DNA of 64,000 nt, taken from the NCBI GenBank assembly GCA_963700925.1, contig OY969553.1:2604001-2668000 (forward strand), written 5' to 3'. The stretch comes from CAWJMD01 sp963700925 (GTDB lineage: Bacteria; Actinomycetota; Actinomycetes; Actinomycetales; CAWJMD01). The notes beneath the pieces are model-generated. The model was given only the letters and a program-made list of their open reading frames with translations. It was not told the DNA's origin and searched no databases. Below, in pieces: positions 1-10,569 of the stretch. Within the stretch, counting starts at the first letter, position 1; every line of letters begins with the position of its first letter. The translations under genes and the position numbers were made by a program.

Positions 1-2506
1 CCTGGGCCCGGTCCAGGGTGAAGCCGCAGAACGCGACGTCGGGTTCCATCCGTCCGTGGAAGGTGGGCATCCGCACCGCGGTCTCGCTCAGGTCGGGTCG
101 TCCGGCCTTGTCGGGCGCCGCATAGATGACGGTGTGCGGGTACCGGAACAGCAGCCGCCCGCGCAGGACCAGCACCACCTTGGTGTCTGCGGCGGCCACG
201 GTGTGGTCGCTCAGGGCTCCCGTGGTCCAGGTGTGCAGCGGTGCCACGTCGTCCGCGTCGCCGGGAGCCCAGAACCGGCGGAAGCACGAGCCTCGCTGGT
301 CGGTCGGGTACTCACGCCAGAGGAGCTCACGCGCCATCTCGTGGTTCAGCCCGGTCAGGAACGCCTCGGCGAACGCCGGGTTGGTCTCGGCCAGGGTGAC
401 GCTGTCCGGCGGGAACACCTGCACGCCGGGCAGCAGGAGGTCGGGAGCGTAGTCGCGCACGTACTGCCAGGCCGGCTTCGGGAACGTGGGTGCGGCGAGC
501 ACCTCGCGCAGCGGGTCCGTGCCGCGCTGCCGGCCCAGTCCGGCGGCCAGCGTCAGCCGCGCCTCCAGCCGTCGGCGCACCGTGATCTCGGGGTCGAGCC
601 GCACCAGCAGCTGGCTCGCCAAGGCGGCTACCCCCAGAGCGGGGGGCGCGGGGTCGGCTGCGACGTCGACGAGCAGCCCCTCCCGCTGGACGCGCGACAG
701 CAGCTCCTTGCGGAACCGGTCGAACGATGCAGGCGGCATTCCGAGCAGCTGGCCGATCCGGTTTCGCACCACCGGCGTCACCGGCGCCTGGCGGAGCTCG
801 TCGCCCTTGAGCCCCTTGGGACGGCGTCCGGTGGCGGCGCTGCGCGCCGCAGCGATCGCGGCGAGCACGTCGGCGGGGACGTCGGGCCGCGCAGGGGTGG
901 CCGTGGCGAAACCGAACAGGCCGTCGGGCGGTCCGCTGCCGGCCCCCAGCTTCAGCGCGGCCGTGTCGAGCCTGGTCACCACGGGCCGGGGCGTGCGGGC
1001 CCCGGTCGGGTCGAGCCGGCGTGCCAGCGCGTTGCGCGGGGCGGTGGCCCGCCTGAAGGCGGGAGTGACGACGGCGTCCGGCAGCGAGCTGGCGCGTACA
1101 GCCGCGGCGACGCTGCGCTCACCCACGCGGAGCCTGCGGTGCACGGCCGAGGTGGCTCCGACGACGTCCCCCGCTTCGAGTGGCCCGAGATGGCGGCGAA
1201 GCATCGAGGCGCGAACCTCCCGGGCAACCTGTCCCCAGCGCAGTTCACGGTTCGCCTGCTCGACCGCCCCGACCTGGGCCCACGCCTGGTCCATCAGGCG
1301 CTCCTGCTCACCGGTCACAGCTGCCGCCGCGACGCCGGCCACCGCCCGATGCCGCGGGTCCAGGTTGAGCTCGCGCAACCAGGCAGGCTCCGCACCGCTC
1401 GCCGGTGTCGCGCGCCGCGCGGCGAGCCACTGCCCGTACAGCGGGGGCCCGACCACGGGATCGGCGTCGCCCGGATCCGGGACCGCGCCTGCAGTCCGTG
1501 CGGCCGCGGCGTCGAGCATCGCGGTCAGGCCTTGCTCGACCTCGCTTCGGGTCTCGGACGGCCACTGCGGTGCTGTCACCCCGGGTGCGACCAAAGCCCC
1601 TGCCAGCTGGACGAGTCCGCCCGGCTCGTCCGGCCCCACGCCGGGGAGGGGTTCTCCCGCCGCGCCGACGTAGACCGTCTGAAGCCCAGCAGTCGCCGGC
1701 AGCGGCCGTGGGCGCAGTGCCCGGGCGAGCTCCTCGAAGTCCCCTCCGCCCCCCGTCGCGAATCGCCAGGAGTGGTAGACCGGCAGCTCGGCGCGCGTGA
1801 CGTCCACGGGCCAGGCCGGCCGCAGCCCGGTCTCGTCGGCTGCCTCCGGCGGCAGCCCGAGCCCGGCCCGCCGACCCCCCTCGAATGCGGGGACGACGCA
1901 GGCCAGGTAGTGCGTCGACGGGTCCAGCCGACGAGGGCAGAGCAGCCGGGCGGCGTCGCGGTGCGAGACGGTGCCGAGGACGTCGCCGACGTCCTCGCCG
2001 GGAAGGAGCAGCACCTGTCCGTGCGCCCACGCCCATGACTGGTCCAGCTTGGGCAGCTGGCGGGCCGGCTCGGCGTCCGCCGTGATCTCGAGGACGGGTA
2101 GCCCGCCGGGCCCGCGGGCGTGCAGTGTCGTCCCCGGGCCGTCCTCCACGACGACGAGAACCAGCCAGGGCCTGAGCTTTTCGGCGGCGCTGGCCGCAGC
2201 AGGGTTGAACAGCCACGGCAGGTCGGGGCGGTCGAGCTCGACCTGCACGAGGTAGTTCGGCTCGGCGTCGGTCACGCCCGGGGGCGGGTCCATCCGGATC
2301 ACCTGCCGCGGGTCGAGCCCCACGACGTCGCCCGGCCCCAGCACGCTCAGCGCGCGGCTGACGTCGACGGTGCCGCCGGCGGCACGGGAGAGCCTGACCG
2401 CCACGTCGAGGCGAGCCCTGCCGGGCGTGTTCTCGTCCAGGCTGTCGGGGTCGCGGAGCGACGCGGCCAGACCGCTGCGCACCCACGGAAGGAACCGGTA
2501 TGCCAT
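1..2506 (-). CDS. Large uncharacterised protein, 3' end beyond window (partial)
   Basis: An open minus-strand frame begins with ATG 1 base after the stop of the DUF6603-like gene and runs off the left edge, giving about 835 codons. The N-terminus reads MAYRFLPWVRSGLAA. Further on are EPNYLVQVELDRPDLPWLF and LRPWLVLVVVE, and late in the frame GLNHEMARELLWREYPTDQR followed by FRRFWAPGD, then FCGFTLDRAQ at the edge. I recall these motifs from a widespread family of large bacterial proteins with no assigned function. No signal peptide, membrane segment or catalytic motif is obvious. It is the last visible gene of a tight three-gene operon. Family recognition is from memory, so the assignment is moderate; coding status is strong. 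Confidence 0.75.
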   Translation of the reverse strand, partial: MAYRFLPWVRSGLAASLRDPDSLDENTPGRARLDVAVRLSRAAGGTVDVSRALSVLGPGDVVGLDPRQVIRMDPPPGVTDAEPNYLVQVELDRPDLPWLFNPAAASAAEKLRPWLVLVVVEDGPGTTLHARGPGGLPVLEITADAEPARQLPKLDQSWAWAHGQVLLLPGEDVGDVLGTVSHRDAARLLCPRRLDPSTHYLACVVPAFEGGRRAGLGLPPEAADETGLRPAWPVDVTRAELPVYHSWRFATGGGGDFEELARALRPRPLPATAGLQTVYVGAAGEPLPGVGPDEPGGLVQLAGALVAPGVTAPQWPSETRSEVEQGLTAMLDAAAARTAGAVPDPGDADPVVGPPLYGQWLAARRATPASGAEPAWLRELNLDPRHRAVAGVAAAAVTGEQERLMDQAWAQVGAVEQANRELRWGQVAREVRASMLRRHLGPLEAGDVVGATSAVHRRLRVGERSVAAAVRASSLPDAVVTPAFRRATAPRNALARRLDPTGARTPRPVVTRLDTAALKLGAGSGPPDGLFGFATATPARPDVPADVLAAIAAARSAATGRRPKGLKGDELRQAPVTPVVRNRIGQLLGMPPASFDRFRKELLSRVQREGLLVDVAADPAPPALGVAALASQLLVRLDPEITVRRRLEARLTLAAGLGRQRGTDPLREVLAAPTFPKPAWQYVRDYAPDLLLPGVQVFPPDSVTLAETNPAFAEAFLTGLNHEMARELLWREYPTDQRGSCFRRFWAPGDADDVAPLHTWTTGALSDHTVAAADTKVVLVLRGRLLFRYPHTVIYAAPDKAGRPDLSETAVRMPTFHGRMEPDVAFCGFTLDRAQ

Positions 2507-2507
2507 C

Positions 2508-5500
2508 TCAGCCGACCCCCGCCTCGTGCGCCTGCAGGACCAGCGCCCGAACGCCCGCGCCGGACGCGGCGGAGAGGTGCTGGCGTGCCTCGGTGTCGGT
2601 CAAACCGACGGGAACTCCCGGCAGCGGCCGCAGTGTTTCGGCTTCTGCCACAACGCGCCCCACCGCCTTCAGACGGATAGCCGGAGAGCGACGCATGGCA
2701 CGGGTCGCGTCGTCCTGGCGCAGCGTGCTCGCGGCGGCCGGCCCCAGTGCCGCGCCGTGCCGAAGTGCGTGGATGACCGGCGGACGCCGCTTCGGCGGAC
2801 GTTCCTCCACGGCGCCGTCCGGACCAAGGATGATCTCCTCGTAGCCGATGGCACCGGCCTCGGCCGGCCCTGTGGTCACTTCGTCCGACCCGCAGGAGAA
2901 CCCGGAGATGAACCGCTCGAAGGCGGGACGGTGGAGCTGCTCGTCGTCGGACAGGTCGAGGTACTCGCCGGCGGCGAAGTGCGCTCGCACATCGTGAGCG
3001 TCCATGAGGTCGCCGTTGACCGTCACCGTCTCGACGGCGAACCGGTCGGTGGGGATCCTGGCCCGCCCGACGTGTGTCAGGTCGATGCCGAGTGGGAGCA
3101 GGTCCTGACGCGCTGCGAGGGTGCCGGCGGGGTGTGCCGCGAGCTCCCCGGCGGCGACGGTGCTGCGCAGGGCCACCAGCGCGGCGGCTCCACCGGGGGC
3201 AGTCGTCTCCCACGCGGCGGGGTCGGTGAGGGCGGCATGGAGAGCGGCCGCCGCGTCCATGGTGGGCGGTACTTCCTGCGGGCTGTCGCTCCCGAACGTG
3301 CCGTCTATCGGGATGCTGATCGAGAAGAACAGCAAGCTCAGCGTGGCCTTGCCCGTGACGTGCCAGGGCGAGGGCCCGTCCACCCGCAGGTCCAGCCCGA
3401 CGTGGGCGAGTGTCGTGCTGCCGTGCTTGATCGAGGCACGGGCCTGGAGGTCGACGGTGATGTGGAACGGGTCGCGCACGGCCAGCGCGTCGAAGCCGAT
3501 GATCGCCTCGGCACTGAAACCCGCTTTGCGAGCAGAGATCTCGAGCTTCGCGCCGAGCTGCAACGAGTTCGTCGTGATCGCGGCGTAGAGCTCGAGTCGC
3601 AGCCGCGGGTTCTCCATCGGCAGCGCGAGCGCGAGCCGCCGCTGAGGTGGGATGGACACCGTGGTGGGCGGGGTGAACGCCGGGTGGAAGCCGCCGATGG
3701 CGACCAGGAAGACGCCCTCGTCCTCCTCGGACGCGTCCTGGCCGGGGGCCGGATCGCGGGCGGCACGGAAGCGGAACGTGCCGTCGCCCGTCAGCGTGAA
3801 GGGCCCAATGAAGGAGTCGACAAGGGAGCCGTCGAACTCCACGGTCGGCCGGCTCGAGTCGATGACGCCGGCGACGTCGACCTGCACCCGGATGACCGGG
3901 TGGTCCTTGTCAGGGGCAGTGGCCACCAGCGACCCGAGGATGAGAACCCTTGACGTTGGGCCCGACTCGACGATCACGGCAGCCACGAGCGAGACACGGC
4001 CGTGAGACCAGCCGAGGTTCACGCCGATGCCGAGAAGGGAGCTGCCCGGCCGGACGGGGAAGACGTTCGACAGGGTGGTCAGCACGCGCGGTGCCGCCGC
4101 TACCGGGTCGGCGGGGAACAGCATCGTGCGGACGGCGCCCGTGCGCACCGCGGCCTGCAGCGCCTTCACGTCGGCGCCGTGGTTGTGGCCGATGACGCCA
4201 CCGAGACCCGCGAGCTCGAAGCCGAGGGGTCCGGTGAACGGAGGGTCGAAGGTGAGCGACAGGACGATGAGCAGCGAGTAGCCCGGGTCCAGGTCGGTGA
4301 TCAGCCCGAAGGCGGTCACCGTGTAGCGGGCGATCGTCAGGGTGAGCACACCCGAGTAGCGACCGGCTTCGGGGTCGAAGCGCAGGAAGCCGCCACCGTG
4401 GACGAACCCGCCGTCGAGGTTCAGCCCGATCGCGTCTGGGAAGCGGAACCAGGGCGCCCCGTCCAGCGCGTGGGCCGCTCGCGGCAGGACGACGCCGAAC
4501 CGGTCCACCACAGCTGTGAAGGGCCCGAACTTCAGGGAGAACCCGGCGGATGCCTCGAAGGCGAACGGGTCGTCGTCGTGCTCGCCCTTGCGGAAGGCGA
4601 GGAAGAGGTGCAGGCCCTGCACGTGCGACGTGTCCGTGCGGATCGGGATGAGCAGAGTGAGGCCCGAACCGCCCTCGAGGGTGAATCGTGGGCTGGTGTC
4701 GACGATCAGGCCGACGTCGAACGTGAGGCGCAGACCGCCGTCCGGCACGAGGTAGTGCCAGAAACCAGATTCGGGACGCTGGATGGACAGGGCGGCGTCG
4801 CGGACGCGGACGATCCCGGCGAGCATCGGGTCCTGGTCGCTCAGCCGCAGCGCGAGCTCGAAAGCCTTTGCCTCGAGCCAGCTTCCGATCCGCCACGGTT
4901 CGGCTGGCCTGCCCGCGCTGCCCTCGTCGCGGCGTTCCAGGCGGAACTCGAGGCTGCCGCCGGTGGTGCTCCCGATGCGGAAGAGTCCGGCCCCGTCCGG
5001 CGCCGACCGTCCCGGGATCATCATCTCGACGCCGTTGGTCAGGTCGCCGCCGGCGACGAAGCGCCAGCCCTTGCCGAGCGGCATGTCGCGTTCGGCCCCG
5101 CCGCCGAGGCTGACCCACAGGCCGGGGCCCCCGTGTTCGGCCGGGACCCACGCGAGGGTCACCGTCACGTCGTAGGTGGTCTCCGCGGTGGGTTCCGCCT
5201 GCGGGTCGGTCTCGTCGACCAGCCGCAGCATGATGGTCACGAAGCGCCGGGAGATGTCGTCGGCGACCGGCGTGGTCGAGCCGGGGTCGGGGTCCCAGCC
5301 GAACAGCACCTGCGCCGTGCGCGGATCGATGTTCATGGCCTTGAGACCGTCGACGATCGGCTTGGCGTAGGCGAAGGCCAGGCCGACGACGGCCAGCAGG
5401 GTGGACAGCCGGCGCGCGTCGCTCTCGGTCTGCAGGTCGCCGCCGAGTGCACGCCATCCGTCGCCGATCAGACCGTCGACGTCGTCCCACCGAACGACCC

Positions 5501-5973
5501 GCCAGAAGCCCGTGCCGAAAGCCTCGATCGAGTCGGCGGTCTCCTCTTGCGGCAGTGCGTCGGTGAGCAGGCCGAGCAGCCGCATCACGTAGAGGAAGTG
5601 GGGCCAGCGCGCCGAAACGTACGCCAGGCCAGCGGCATCGAAGAACTGCCCGAGCACTTCCTCCGCGACGACACCGGGCCGCGGATCGGCCTCGACGGCC
5701 TGCTTCAGCAGCTCCACCGCCTCGGTCGCCGCAGCGAGCCGCCCGCCCAGCTCGGCGAGGTCGACCAGATCGGGCCGGCCGAGGGACGCCTCCGTGAACG
5801 ACTCCTGGACCACGTCGAGGCGGCTGATCACCCCGACGTCGATGGAGAACCCGAACATGTCCTCGGCGACGTCGTCGTCGCCGAGCAGGTTGACGAGCAG
5901 GCCGACGAAGTCGCGCAGCTCCGGTCAAGAACCAGACCAGCCCGTTGCGGTCGTCGTCCGCCTGCTCCGCCAC
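2508..5973 (-). CDS. Giant DUF6603-like beta-rich protein (5' frameshift)
   Basis: The main frame (ATG at 5858, 1116 residues) is helical at first (about residues 20-180). It then becomes a long beta-rich region with repeated Gly/Phe patterns such as VHGGGFLRFDPEAGRYSG and GLITDLDPGYSLLIVLSL, typical of what I know as DUF6603. A later segment reads DGPSPWHVTGKATLSLLFF. The true start is probably GTG at 5973, 3 bases after the upstream stop. That frame reads MAEQADDDRNGLVWFL, then must shift one base at about 5921-5930 to continue PELRDFVGLLVNLLGDD into the main frame. No transmembrane segment or signal peptide is clear. Function is unknown; a structural or surface-fibre role is only inference from the composition. 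Confidence 0.7.
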
Positions 5974-5976
5974 CGG

Positions 5977-8583
5977 CTACACCCCCTCGAGCGTCGGCTC
6001 AGGAGTGGTCTGGTCCTCGTCGTAGACGAGCTCGTGCACTGTGAAAGGCCCTGGGGCCGCGGCGGACTCGTGGTGGTGGTCGATGCTGAGCAGCGTGCTG
6101 CGAGCGACCAGCCGCGTTCCTTCGTGCCGGAACGTGAGGCGGGCGACCTTGTTGTAGATCGCGACGCGCCGGGTGTTCGCGTGGCCACGGACAGCGGTCG
6201 CATGTCGCCGGGCCAGCGCGGCGTACCCGTTCGGGCTGCCCAGCGGGTCGTTGGCGTCGAAGTCGGCGGGCAGCTTCTCGGCGCGGACGGGTTCGGGGCG
6301 TTCGTCGTCCACGCGGGTGTCCTCGATCAGTGTCAGCCGCCACGCCGAGTCGGGCGGCGTCGTGACCTGAGTGGCGGCCGGCCACCCGTTTGCCGGCAGC
6401 AGGACCGGGCTGCGCAGCAGCCGGCGCCGCAACCCTCGGCTCGGCAGCTCCGGCAGCTCCAGGGGCGGCTGGGACGGGTTGCGCCAGACCAGCGTGTCGA
6501 ACGGATAGCCATACCCGAGTAGCTCGTTCGCCCAGGTCTGCCCCACAGCGGGCAGCAGCATCTCCGGGTAGGTGATGTATTGCACTGCGCTGGAGGTGAA
6601 CTGGCCGATGGTGCTCACCAGCCCCTGGTTGTGGCGCCAGTAGTGAAGCCCGAGCGACACCGCGAAGTGCACGTCGCCAGACATGATCAGCACGCGTGGG
6701 TAGGTGGCCAGCCGGTCGACCATGCCGGCCACCTCGGCGGGCCTGGCGCCCCATCCCTCGTAGTCGAGCGCCTCCAGGCCGCCGAGCGCCCGGCGCTTGC
6801 TCTCGCCCAGGTCGCGGTAGCCCTCGAGGGCGGTGGCGTTCTGGACGTGACCGATCGCGGAGACGCCCGCCGCGATCAGGCCCTGGGTGATCTCGCCGAG
6901 CATCACCGGGTCGAGCAGCGGTTGCGACAGGACGACGACCAGCAGCTCCACGCCGGCCTCCGGCGGACCCTCCGGAATCTGTCGCTGGCGCTCGCCGTCC
7001 GGGAGCTGGACGGGAGGGGACACGCGTCCGACGAAGCCGCGACGGGTCCGCGTGTCACAGGCTATGACACGATGCGTCGCTCCCTCAACGACGTAGTCCC
7101 ACTGCACCTTTGGCGGCGTGGCGTCGAAGCCGAGGAGGTGGTCGATCTGGTCGGCGACGGTCAGGACGGGACCGGGGTTGCGGTGGTCGTGGGCGCCGGG
7201 CGACGGCCCGGACGCGGGCTCCGGAAAGAGGTTCGGGACCGCGTCCAGCAACTGCTTGTTCGCGCCTTGGGCCCAGGTGTCGGGGTCGTTGCCCCACGCC
7301 TCGAACAGCGCGAACGCCACGAGACCGTCGCGCATGATCGACCGGCCGAGGCCGTTACCGAGAACCCGTTCAGCCCAGAGGAGACACAGGTTCCAGTCGT
7401 CGGTGACGTCGTGGTCGTCGAAGACGAAGTAGGTCGGCACGTTCGCGAGGGCGCGGCGGATCGTCCCGGTCTTCGCCGCGTACTCCAGGACGAGCCTGGT
7501 CTCCCGCTCGGCCTCCTTGCGGGCCCGGCCGAGCTCGAGGTCGCTCTCGTAGGTGGTGAGCGTGTCGCGGAGGTAGGTCAGTGCGGTGCCGACCTGCTCG
7601 GGGGTGAGGTGCGGCGGGATCTCCTCGAGCGCCTCCAGCAGCGGGGGCTCCTTGGCCGGGTACACCGCGGTGGCGGGGGGGAGCTCCACCCGCTCGCCCC
7701 AGAGCACCGGCGACCAGAGCATGAGCTGCATCGCCACGCGCTCGGTCATCCCCAGGAGGTGGCTCTGGCCGGAGACCGTGGTGAGGGCAGCACCGGCATT
7801 CATCAGCTTGGTGCGGTAACCCGCGGGGAAGGTCGCCTGGTCGAGGGGGACACGGATGGGGTCGGGTCGCGTGCCGCTCCCAGGCTTGGGCGGGTGGAGC
7901 TCGAGGAGCTCGTCGACGCCGATCAGCGTGCGCCCGGCCGCTGTGATCAAGGGGGACAGCGGTGCCGAGATCTCGTCCGAGTAGACCTGGTCGCCGGTCA
8001 GCCACAGCTGGTGCGGCCTGCTCACCGCTCCGGGGACGCCGTCGAGGCTGTCGCCGATGAAGCCGTCCAGGGAGAACATCAGGTTCGGCCCGCCCAGTGC
8101 CTCGATCCGGTTGCACGAGCCGTGGATCATGACGAGGTCGTCGATGGTGAGTGGGCACGTGACGACCGACGGCAGCATCCCGGGGTGGTACCCGAGCGCC
8201 GGCTGGTGGACGCCGGCGCCGGGCGGTGTGTCGACCAGGAGGCCGGACGAGCGCAGGTCGTGAGCCCCGGCCCCGGCACCGTCCGGCTGGAAGGTGACGT
8301 TGTAGGAATACTGCTGTCCGGGCAGAAACGACTGCGTGCCAGGCGGTCTGGCCGTGACGACCGTGACGTGCAACCCATGGCCGACCCTGATCGTCTGCGC
8401 GTCACCGAGCGCGAACTCACCGCCGGGGTTGAACGACCCGATGCCCGTGCCCGCCTGTACCGCTCCGGGCCAGACCGAGAGCTTCACGACGGCGGGCACG
8501 GACGTGGCGACCCACACTGCGAATGAACGGCTCACCAGTCGACGGGCGATCGGCCCGGCCAGGATCAGCGGAGGATCCACCAC
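5977..8583 (-). CDS. PhoD-like metallophosphoesterase domain protein
   Basis: This 868-residue protein carries the metal-binding blocks of the PhoD/alkaline phosphatase D fold: WLTGDQVYSDE at about 194-204, FDDHDVTDDWN at about 388-398, and MSGDVHFAVS at about 634-643. An N-terminal beta domain (about 25-130) precedes them. The first block usually reads GDQIY in PhoD, so the metal ligands look intact and a phosphoester-cleaving role is likely; the substrate is unknown. No Tat or Sec signal is visible, unlike secreted PhoD enzymes, so it is probably cytoplasmic or exported another way. Two adjacent GTG codons follow AGGAGG, at 8583 and 8580; the second has better spacing. It is the first gene of the trio, 3 bases before the DUF6603-like start. 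Confidence 0.8.
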   Translation of the reverse strand: MVDPPLILAGPIARRLVSRSFAVWVATSVPAVVKLSVWPGAVQAGTGIGSFNPGGEFALGDAQTIRVGHGLHVTVVTARPPGTQSFLPGQQYSYNVTFQPDGAGAGAHDLRSSGLLVDTPPGAGVHQPALGYHPGMLPSVVTCPLTIDDLVMIHGSCNRIEALGGPNLMFSLDGFIGDSLDGVPGAVSRPHQLWLTGDQVYSDEISAPLSPLITAAGRTLIGVDELLELHPPKPGSGTRPDPIRVPLDQATFPAGYRTKLMNAGAALTTVSGQSHLLGMTERVAMQLMLWSPVLWGERVELPPATAVYPAKEPPLLEALEEIPPHLTPEQVGTALTYLRDTLTTYESDLELGRARKEAERETRLVLEYAAKTGTIRRALANVPTYFVFDDHDVTDDWNLCLLWAERVLGNGLGRSIMRDGLVAFALFEAWGNDPDTWAQGANKQLLDAVPNLFPEPASGPSPGAHDHRNPGPVLTVADQIDHLLGFDATPPKVQWDYVVEGATHRVIACDTRTRRGFVGRVSPPVQLPDGERQRQIPEGPPEAGVELLVVVLSQPLLDPVMLGEITQGLIAAGVSAIGHVQNATALEGYRDLGESKRRALGGLEALDYEGWGARPAEVAGMVDRLATYPRVLIMSGDVHFAVSLGLHYWRHNQGLVSTIGQFTSSAVQYITYPEMLLPAVGQTWANELLGYGYPFDTLVWRNPSQPPLELPELPSRGLRRRLLRSPVLLPANGWPAATQVTTPPDSAWRLTLIEDTRVDDERPEPVRAEKLPADFDANDPLGSPNGYAALARRHATAVRGHANTRRVAIYNKVARLTFRHEGTRLVARSTLLSIDHHHESAAAPGPFTVHELVYDEDQTTPEPTLEGV

Positions 8584-8653
8584 CCCTCCTTGACCCGAGG
8601 CGTCACTGAGCGAGTCATTCTTGCGCGCCTGGGTTGCCAGGACCAGGGGGCGC

Positions 8654-9472
8654 CTACTTCACCTCGGAGCGCAGGAGCCGCCACACACCGACCGCCAAGG
8701 GGGCGAGCACCCAGATGGACGCGGCCACGCCGAGGCGCAGCCACTCGTCCCCGGTCGCCCACTCCCCGGTGAGCAGCGGAGCCTGGGCGGCGTTCACGTC
8801 CGCCCACTCCTGCAGGTTGTCGCGCACCCACGGCACGGTGGATCCCACGATCGTCCACACCGTCGGCAGGACGAAGTACAGGACGATCGCCGCCGGCGAG
8901 CTCATCAGGGCCATGCCGAACGCGAACGCCATCAGCAGGGCCAGCAGCAGCCCGACCGCGACGTTGCTCAGGCCGGCCGCCGTCACCTGCCACGGGTCGG
9001 CCAGGTCGTTCGTGAGGTCTGCCACCAGGGTGCCGGCGGCACCGAAGGCCACGGCGACGACGAGAGTGCCGACCGTGGCGACCAGCGCCGTGAGCAGCTT
9101 TGCGGTCACCACCCGTCCACGCCGTGGTTCCAGACCGAAGGTGATGAGGGCCGACCGCTGCGACCACTCGCTGGTGACGAGCAGGATCGCCAGTACCGGG
9201 AGGAGGAAACCGGCTGGTGCACTGGCGAAGCCGAAGAACGCCTCGAACGTGAGCGCCTCGTCTGGCCCGAACAGCAGGAGCGCCGCCGTCACCAGCAGGT
9301 TCGCGACCACGATGAGGACGACCAGCCAGAAGCCGGCCCGGGTGTCCACCATCTTGCGCGCCTCCACCGCGACCAGGCGCAGCAGCGGGACGGAAGGCTG
9401 GGAGACGTCGATCTTGACGGGAGTGCTTGCCGTGGAAGGCTTCTGGTCCATGCTCAGGACAGCGCTGGTCAT
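8654..9472 (-). CDS. ABC-2 type transporter permease
   Basis: This 272-residue protein has an N-terminal cytoplasmic stretch of about 45 residues and about six hydrophobic segments (about 48-68, 82-100, 130-155, 165-195, 200-222, 245-262). The plan fits an ABC-2 permease of the drug-exporter or ABC-2 transporter class. Its start overlaps the stop of the ATPase gene by 4 bases (ATGA), so the two are coupled and probably form one exporter. The substrate cannot be read from sequence. It lies 70 bases upstream of the PhoD-like gene on the same strand, so co-transcription with the trio is possible but not shown. Confidence 0.85.
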   Translation of the reverse strand: MTSAVLSMDQKPSTASTPVKIDVSQPSVPLLRLVAVEARKMVDTRAGFWLVVLIVVANLLVTAALLLFGPDEALTFEAFFGFASAPAGFLLPVLAILLVTSEWSQRSALITFGLEPRRGRVVTAKLLTALVATVGTLVVAVAFGAAGTLVADLTNDLADPWQVTAAGLSNVAVGLLLALLMAFAFGMALMSSPAAIVLYFVLPTVWTIVGSTVPWVRDNLQEWADVNAAQAPLLTGEWATGDEWLRLGVAASIWVLAPLAVGVWRLLRSEVK

Positions 9473-10398
9473 CGGTTGGCTCCGTTCGGTTCGGTCGCGA
9501 GGGCGGGAGCGGTCTCCCGCTGGGTCTGGGCGGTGAGCTCGAGGAACATGGCCTCGAGGCCGAGCCCGTCGGCCGGACGGAGCTCCACCAGGGCCACGCC
9601 TGCCGCGGCAGCGACCTCGCCCACCTGCTGCGGGTCGACCTCGGTGCGAAGGCCGCCGTCGTGGGCGTCCTGCACCGTGATGCCCGCGGTCGCGAGCGCG
9701 GTGGCAAGCGCGGTGGGATCGCCAGCGCGGACGAAAGTGCCTGCTGTGCGGAGCAGTTCACGCGTCGCCCCCTGGGCGACGATCCGCCCGCCGCCGATGA
9801 CGACGAGGTGGTCGGCGATGACCTCGATCTCGTGCAGCAGGTGGGACGACAGCAGCACCGTGCCGCCACGGTCGGCATACTCGCGCAGCAGGCCGCGCAT
9901 CCAGTGGATGCCGGCGGGGTCCAGGCCGTTCGCCGGCTCGTCCAGCACCAGGACCTTGGGGTCGCCCATCAGCGCGTGCGCGATGCCCAGCCGCTGCCGC
10001 ATGCCGAGCGAGTAGTGGCGTACCCGCCGCTTCGACTCCTTCGGCGTGAGGCTGACGCGCTCGAGCATCTCGTCCACCCGCTGCCGTGGCAGGCCCATCG
10101 TGATCGCGGCGAGGTCGAGCACCTCGCGGCCGGTCCGTCCGGCGTGCTGGGCAGAGGCGTCGAGGAGGACGCCGACCTGCGTGGCCGGGTTCGGGATGTC
10201 GCGGTACCGGTGGCCACCCACGAGGGCGGCTCCCCGGGAGGCGGGGGTGAGCCCGGCGAGGACCCGCATGGTGGTGGACTTCCCGGCGCCGTTGGGGCCG
10301 AGGAAGCCGGTGACCGCTCCTGGGTGGGCGGTGAAGGTGACGTCGTCCACGGCTCGGAACGAGCCGTAGTCCTTGGTGAGGTTGTCCACGGTGATCAT
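9469..10398 (-). CDS. ABC transporter ATP-binding protein
   Basis: This 309-residue ATPase has Walker A GPNGAGKST at about 34-42, an LSGGQ-like signature YSLGMRQR, Walker B and the LVLDEPANGLDP D-loop region, then a roughly 90-residue C-terminal extension. This is the DrrA/CcmA-like class of export ATPases, which energise ABC-2 permeases like the overlapping downstream gene. ATG at 10398 was chosen because MITVDNLTKDYG is the conserved N-terminus; no strong ribosome site is visible. It is divergent from a histidine kinase gene, separated by 171 bases. Such kinase/regulator pairs often control neighbouring ABC exporters, and that is the likely regulatory link here (inference). Confidence 0.9.
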   Translation of the reverse strand: MITVDNLTKDYGSFRAVDDVTFTAHPGAVTGFLGPNGAGKSTTMRVLAGLTPASRGAALVGGHRYRDIPNPATQVGVLLDASAQHAGRTGREVLDLAAITMGLPRQRVDEMLERVSLTPKESKRRVRHYSLGMRQRLGIAHALMGDPKVLVLDEPANGLDPAGIHWMRGLLREYADRGGTVLLSSHLLHEIEVIADHLVVIGGGRIVAQGATRELLRTAGTFVRAGDPTALATALATAGITVQDAHDGGLRTEVDPQQVGEVAAAAGVALVELRPADGLGLEAMFLELTAQTQRETAPALATEPNGANR

Positions 10399-10569
10399 GC
10401 CCACCACGGTGCTCGTGTCTCGCTGTCCTGCCGCGTCGCCCGAAGATCGCTGCTGGGGTGCGGAACGGCCTGTCCCTTCCGACCTTCGGACGCAGTGACC
10501 CGACCTTCGGCCACCGACCGGCTCCCTGTGGGCGATCCGCCCCCGGGGGTACGGCCGTAGCCTGCGGAG

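Noticed and set aside
56..6044. Long open frames on the plus strand opposite the DUF6603-like gene and the partial gene to its left (for example 56-2038 and 4002-6044)
   Set aside because: They are Arg/Gly/Pro-rich or low-complexity mirror frames of the minus-strand genes, with no family motifs; high GC makes such shadows common.
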